Source: Thermoleophilia bacterium (GTDB lineage Bacteria; Actinomycetota; Thermoleophilia; Gaiellales; Gaiellaceae). Taken from it: a DNA stretch of 8,966 nt. The stretch lies in contig JAICVP010000071.1 of the NCBI GenBank assembly GCA_025935275.1, forward strand, positions 1 through 8,966, read 5' to 3'. The stretch's first letter is position 1; each line of letters begins with the position of its first letter. Shown piece by piece: positions 6,129-8,966 of the stretch. The position numbers and the translations under genes were made by a program. The notes under the pieces are model-generated. The model was not told the DNA's origin. It saw nothing but the letters and a program-made list of their open reading frames with translations, and ran no database searches.

Positions 6129-7127
6129 ATGGCCGAAGTAACGCCCCTGATCAGGGACGAGCTGCTCCCGCCCCGCGGCCCGGGGCGGCGGCATCTCATC
6201 TCGATCCGCGACCTGACGAAGGAGGACGTGGAGCGGCTCCTCGCGCTCGCCCGCACGTTCTCCGCCTCGCTCGACCGCGAGGTGAAGAAGCTCCCGGCCC
6301 TCAAGGGCCGCACCGTCGTGAACATGTTCTTCGAATCCTCGACGCGAACCTCCTCGAGCTTCGAGCTCGCGGCCAAGCGGCTGTCGGCCGACGTCATGTC
6401 GATCAAGGCGAGCGGCTCCGCGGTGGACAAGGGCGAGTCGCTGCGGGACACAGCGTTGACGATCGGCGCCTATGACCCCGACGTCATCGTCCTCCGCCAT
6501 CCGCACATCGGCGCGCCGCAGGTCATCGCCGACGCCACGACGGCGCACGTCGTCAACGCCGGCGACGGGACGCACCAGCATCCGACGCAGGCTCTCCTCG
6601 ACCTCTACACGATCGACGAAGAGCTCGGCGGGATCGCGGGTCTCCACGTGGCGATCGTCGGAGACGTGCTGCACTCGCGCGTGGCGCGCTCGGACATCCA
6701 GGCGCTCGTCCTCATGGGCGCACGGGTGACCGTCGTCGGCCCGCCTCCCCTCATCCCGCGCGGGATCGAGGCGATGGGGTGCGAGGTCTCCCACGACATA
6801 GAGACGATCAGGGACGCGGACGTCGTCTACGTCCTCCGCATGCAGAAGGAGCGCATGCTCGAGGGCGCCAACTACGTCCCGAGCCTGCGCGAGTACACGG
6901 CCCGCTGGGGCGTGACGCCCGAGCGGCTCCGTCCCGGCCAGAAGGTCATGCACCCGGGGCCCATGAACCGCGGCGTCGAGATCGACCCCGTCGTTGCGGA
7001 CGCGGCGGATGCGCTCATCGAGCGCCAGGTGCGCAGCGGCCTCGTCGTGCGCATGGCAGTGCTGTACGACCTCCTCACCCACGGGCCCGTCGAGGTGAAG
7101 GTCGCCGAGATCGAGGAGGTGGCCTGA
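6129..7127 (+). CDS. pyrB: Aspartate carbamoyltransferase catalytic subunit
   Basis: This enzyme joins carbamoyl phosphate and L-aspartate to form carbamoyl-aspartate, the committed step of UMP synthesis. The predicted protein is 332 residues (usual 300-335). The carbamoyl-phosphate domain shows the FFESSTRTSSSFE block at 67-79 with the S71-T72-R73-T74 phosphate loop, and DKGES at 100-104 with the active-site Lys K101. THQHPTQALLD at 148-158 follows, then the aspartate domain with VGDVLHSRVARS at 177-188 and the closing MHPGPMNRG motif at 274-282. ATG 6129 follows the pyrR stop without a gap, and a strong Shine-Dalgarno supports it. About 20 residues precede the usual family start. No pyrI regulatory subunit is seen nearby, so allosteric control of the E. 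coli type is unlikely. Pairing with the adjacent dihydroorotase, as in Aquifex, is possible but not shown. Confidence 0.97.
   Translation: MAEVTPLIRDELLPPRGPGRRHLISIRDLTKEDVERLLALARTFSASLDREVKKLPALKGRTVVNMFFESSTRTSSSFELAAKRLSADVMSIKASGSAVDKGESLRDTALTIGAYDPDVIVLRHPHIGAPQVIADATTAHVVNAGDGTHQHPTQALLDLYTIDEELGGIAGLHVAIVGDVLHSRVARSDIQALVLMGARVTVVGPPPLIPRGIEAMGCEVSHDIETIRDADVVYVLRMQKERMLEGANYVPSLREYTARWGVTPERLRPGQKVMHPGPMNRGVEIDPVVADAADALIERQVRSGLVVRMAVLYDLLTHGPVEVKVAEIEEVA
7114..7120 (+). promoter_or_regulatory. Shine-Dalgarno of pyrC
   Basis: AGGAGGT is a near-perfect anti-16S match inside the end of pyrB, 6 bases before ATG 7127. It confirms that pyrC starts at 7127 even though the same frame stays open far upstream inside pyrB. 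Confidence 0.8.
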
Positions 7128-8413
7128 TGGGAGAGATCCTGTTCGGCGGCAACGGCCGCAAGGACGACCTGAGCTATGAGGGCGTGCGCGTCGTCGACCC
7201 CACCGAGGGAATCGACGAGACGCTGAACCTCACGGTCGAGGCCGGCGTGATCACGAAGATCGAGCCGGGCACGGGCGGAGACGGCCGCATCGTGGCCCCC
7301 GCGTTCGTCGACCCGCACGTGCACCTGCGCACGCCGGGCCGGGAGGACGAGGAGGACATCGCCACCGGCACGAAGGCCGCTGCCGCGGGCGGCTACTGCG
7401 CGATCCTCGCCATGCCGAACACGGAGCCCGCGGTCGACTCGGCCGCGGTGCTGGGCGCGCTCGTCGAGCGGGCGAAGGACGAGGCCGAGATTCCGGTGGG
7501 CTTCCTGGCCGCCATCAGCAAGGGCCAGGAGGGCGCCGAGCTCACGGAGATGGTCGAGCTCGCCGAGCGGGGGGCGGCCGGCTTCACCGACGACGGGCGC
7601 CCGGTGGCTTCGCCGGGCCTCCTGCGCCGCGCGCTGCAGTACCACTCGGTCACGGGCAGGCGCATCGCTGTGCACTGCGAGGAGGCGACGCTCTCACGCG
7701 GAGGCCACATTCACGAAGGGCTCGTCTCCGCGGAGCTCGGCTTCGGCGGTTATCCCTCGGTCGCCGAGAGCGTGATGGTCGGGCGCGACCTCATGCTCGC
7801 CGCCTACGAGAACCAGCCGATCCACGTCCTGCACCTCTCGGCCCGCGAGTCCGTGGACGAGCTGCGAAGCGCGCGCTCGGCGGGAGTGCAGGCGAGTGGC
7901 GAGGTCACGCCGCACCATCTCTGCCTGACGGACGAGGCGGTGCGCACGCTCGACCCGAACGTAAAGATGAACCCGCCGCTGCGCGCGGAGGAAGACCGCC
8001 AGGCCCTGCTCGAGGCGCTGAAGGACGGGACGATCGAGGCGATCGCCACCGACCACGCGCCGCACGCGCGGCACGAGAAGGACGTGCCCTTCGAGGAGGC
8101 GCCCTTCGGCGTCACCGGGCTCGAGACCGCGTTCTCCGTCCTCCACACCCGCCTAGTCGAGCCGGGCGTGCTCTCGCTCGCGGCTCTGATCGACCGCTTG
8201 GCCGCGGGCCCGGCCCGAATCTACGGGCTGGAAAGGCCGCGGATCGCTGTCGGCGCTCCGGCCAATCTCGTCGTCCTCGACCTCGAGCGCACGTGGCGCG
8301 TCGAGGAGAGCGGCTTCCGGTCACGATCGCCGAACTCCTGGCTGATCGGCCAGACCCTCAAGGGCAAGGTCGTCGAGACGGTCGCGAACGGGAAGCTGGC
8401 GTACTCGGCATGA
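7127..8413 (+). CDS. pyrC: Dihydroorotase, type I (long form)
   Basis: Dihydroorotase cyclises carbamoyl-aspartate to dihydroorotate, the third step of UMP synthesis. The predicted 428-residue protein has the length of long bacterial type I enzymes (the E. coli type is about 350). Metal and active-site motifs are FVDPHVHLRTPG at 60-71 (H64, H66, R68), MPNTEP at 96-101 for substrate contact, FTDDG at 153-157 (metal Asp), AVHCEE at 181-186 (H183), HVLHLSA at 233-239 (H236), TPHHL at 261-265 and the catalytic TDHAPH at 308-313 (D309). No inserted Lys motif of the type II enzyme is seen. ATG 7127 overlaps the pyrB stop by one base and has an excellent Shine-Dalgarno. The TGA overlaps the carA start by four bases. 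The small membrane-protein gene that some actinobacteria carry between pyrC and carA is absent. Confidence 0.97.
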   Translation: MGEILFGGNGRKDDLSYEGVRVVDPTEGIDETLNLTVEAGVITKIEPGTGGDGRIVAPAFVDPHVHLRTPGREDEEDIATGTKAAAAGGYCAILAMPNTEPAVDSAAVLGALVERAKDEAEIPVGFLAAISKGQEGAELTEMVELAERGAAGFTDDGRPVASPGLLRRALQYHSVTGRRIAVHCEEATLSRGGHIHEGLVSAELGFGGYPSVAESVMVGRDLMLAAYENQPIHVLHLSARESVDELRSARSAGVQASGEVTPHHLCLTDEAVRTLDPNVKMNPPLRAEEDRQALLEALKDGTIEAIATDHAPHARHEKDVPFEEAPFGVTGLETAFSVLHTRLVEPGVLSLAALIDRLAAGPARIYGLERPRIAVGAPANLVVLDLERTWRVEESGFRSRSPNSWLIGQTLKGKVVETVANGKLAYSA

Positions 8414-8966
8414 CGGGCTTCCTGGTTCTCGAAGACGGGTCGGTCTTCCACGGTCGCTCGGTCGGCGCGCAGGACGTCGCCTTCGGGGAAGCGGTCTTCA
8501 CCACCGCGATGACGGGCTACCAGGAGATCGTCACCGACCCGAGCTACGCGGAGCAGCTGGTGTGCTTCACGGCCCCGATGGTCGGGAACTACGGGGTCTC
8601 ACCGACGAGGTCGGAGTCGACGGCGGCGCACGCCCGCGCTGTCCTCATGCGCCAGGCCACGGGCCAGGAGTGGACTCGCTGGCTTGCCGGGCAGGGCATC
8701 GTGGCGCTCGACGAGATCGACACGCGCTCCCTCGTCCTGCGGCTGCGGCAGCGGGGGGCGATGCGCGCCGCTGCGGTCGCCGGCAACGCTTCGGTCGAGG
8801 AGGTGCTCGCCCAGGTGCGGGTGAAGGCCGGCATGGAAGGGCGCGCGCTCGTCGCCGGGGTGTCGACCGACACGCCGTACACGGTGGGGCGCGGAGCGGT
8901 GTCGGTCGGCGTGGTCGACTACGGGTGCAAGCGCTCGATCGTCGAGCGTGCCGTGGCCGCGGGCGC
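8410..8966 (+). CDS. carA: Carbamoyl-phosphate synthase small subunit, N-terminal part (3' end outside window)
   Basis: CarA is the glutaminase subunit that passes ammonia to CarB for carbamoyl phosphate synthesis, the first step of both UMP and arginine formation. The 185 residues visible match the CarA N-terminal domain: LVLEDGSVFHG at 5-15, GEAVFTTAMTGYQEIVTDPSY at 26-46, APMVGNYGVS at 55-64, the EIDTRSLVLRLRQRGAMRA stretch at 102-120, and the beginning of the class I glutamine amidotransferase domain (VGVVDYGCKRSIVER) from about 166. The glutaminase Cys-His-Glu triad would lie beyond the window edge and cannot be checked. ATG 8410 shares bases with the pyrC stop (ATGA), and no convincing Shine-Dalgarno is close, so translation is probably coupled. 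carB is expected next but is not seen. Confidence 0.96.
   Translation, partial: MTGFLVLEDGSVFHGRSVGAQDVAFGEAVFTTAMTGYQEIVTDPSYAEQLVCFTAPMVGNYGVSPTRSESTAAHARAVLMRQATGQEWTRWLAGQGIVALDEIDTRSLVLRLRQRGAMRAAAVAGNASVEEVLAQVRVKAGMEGRALVAGVSTDTPYTVGRGAVSVGVVDYGCKRSIVERAVAAG

Noticed and set aside
6779..7126. Upstream in-frame extension of pyrC inside pyrB
   Set aside because: The frame is open, but the peptide is Arg/His/Pro-rich out-of-frame pyrB sequence; a strong Shine-Dalgarno and the family start fix pyrC at ATG 7127.

Overview
This is a high-GC, gene-dense window (about two-thirds G+C by eye) whose features point to Actinomycetota, possibly the class Thermoleophilia. The support is a Gram-positive-type LexA operator, -10 elements of the TANNNT kind sitting 6 to 8 bases ahead of start codons (leaderless style), GTG/TTG starts, and a pyrR-led pyrimidine operon without a leader terminator. 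The phylum is a fair inference; the class is a guess.

Layout. (1) 1-1858, plus strand: the end of one M29-type metallo-aminopeptidase, a complete second paralogue, and a small YfcE/MJ0936-type metallophosphoesterase, all overlapping by 4 to 8 bases. The phosphoesterase has no ATG/GTG/TTG start that includes its catalytic N-terminus and appears to begin at CTG 1385. (2) 1875-2143, plus strand: a perfect 16-bp LexA palindrome over the promoter and start of a very small membrane-anchored LysM protein. This is the architecture of SOS cell-division suppressors such as YneA. (3) 2145-3476, minus strand: a two-pass membrane HD-GYP protein, a probable cyclic-di-GMP phosphodiesterase, ending one base from the LysM gene. 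(4) 3538-5498, plus strand: ribonuclease Z with an odd C-terminal extension, a DUF2007-like small protein and a class I methyltransferase, overlapping in series. (5) 5473-8966, plus strand: the de novo pyrimidine operon pyrR-pyrB-pyrC-carA, with carA cut by the window end.

How they work together. CarA (with CarB, presumably downstream), PyrB and PyrC supply the first three steps of UMP synthesis. PyrR is the uridine-nucleotide-sensing RNA-binding regulator. A recognisable PyrR binding hairpin lies directly before the pyrR Shine-Dalgarno with no terminator between, which suggests translational repression as described in mycobacteria. Genes downstream of pyrR are joined by 0 to 4 base junctions, so they should be co-transcribed and largely co-translated.

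Most notable for follow-up: the LexA-controlled LysM micro-protein, the PyrR loop beside the ribosome binding site, the CTG-started phosphoesterase, and the 134-base overlap between rnz and its neighbour. There is no gene-free stretch over 300 bases; the longest is 61 bases (3477-3537). I saw no tRNA, rRNA, CRISPR or mobile element.
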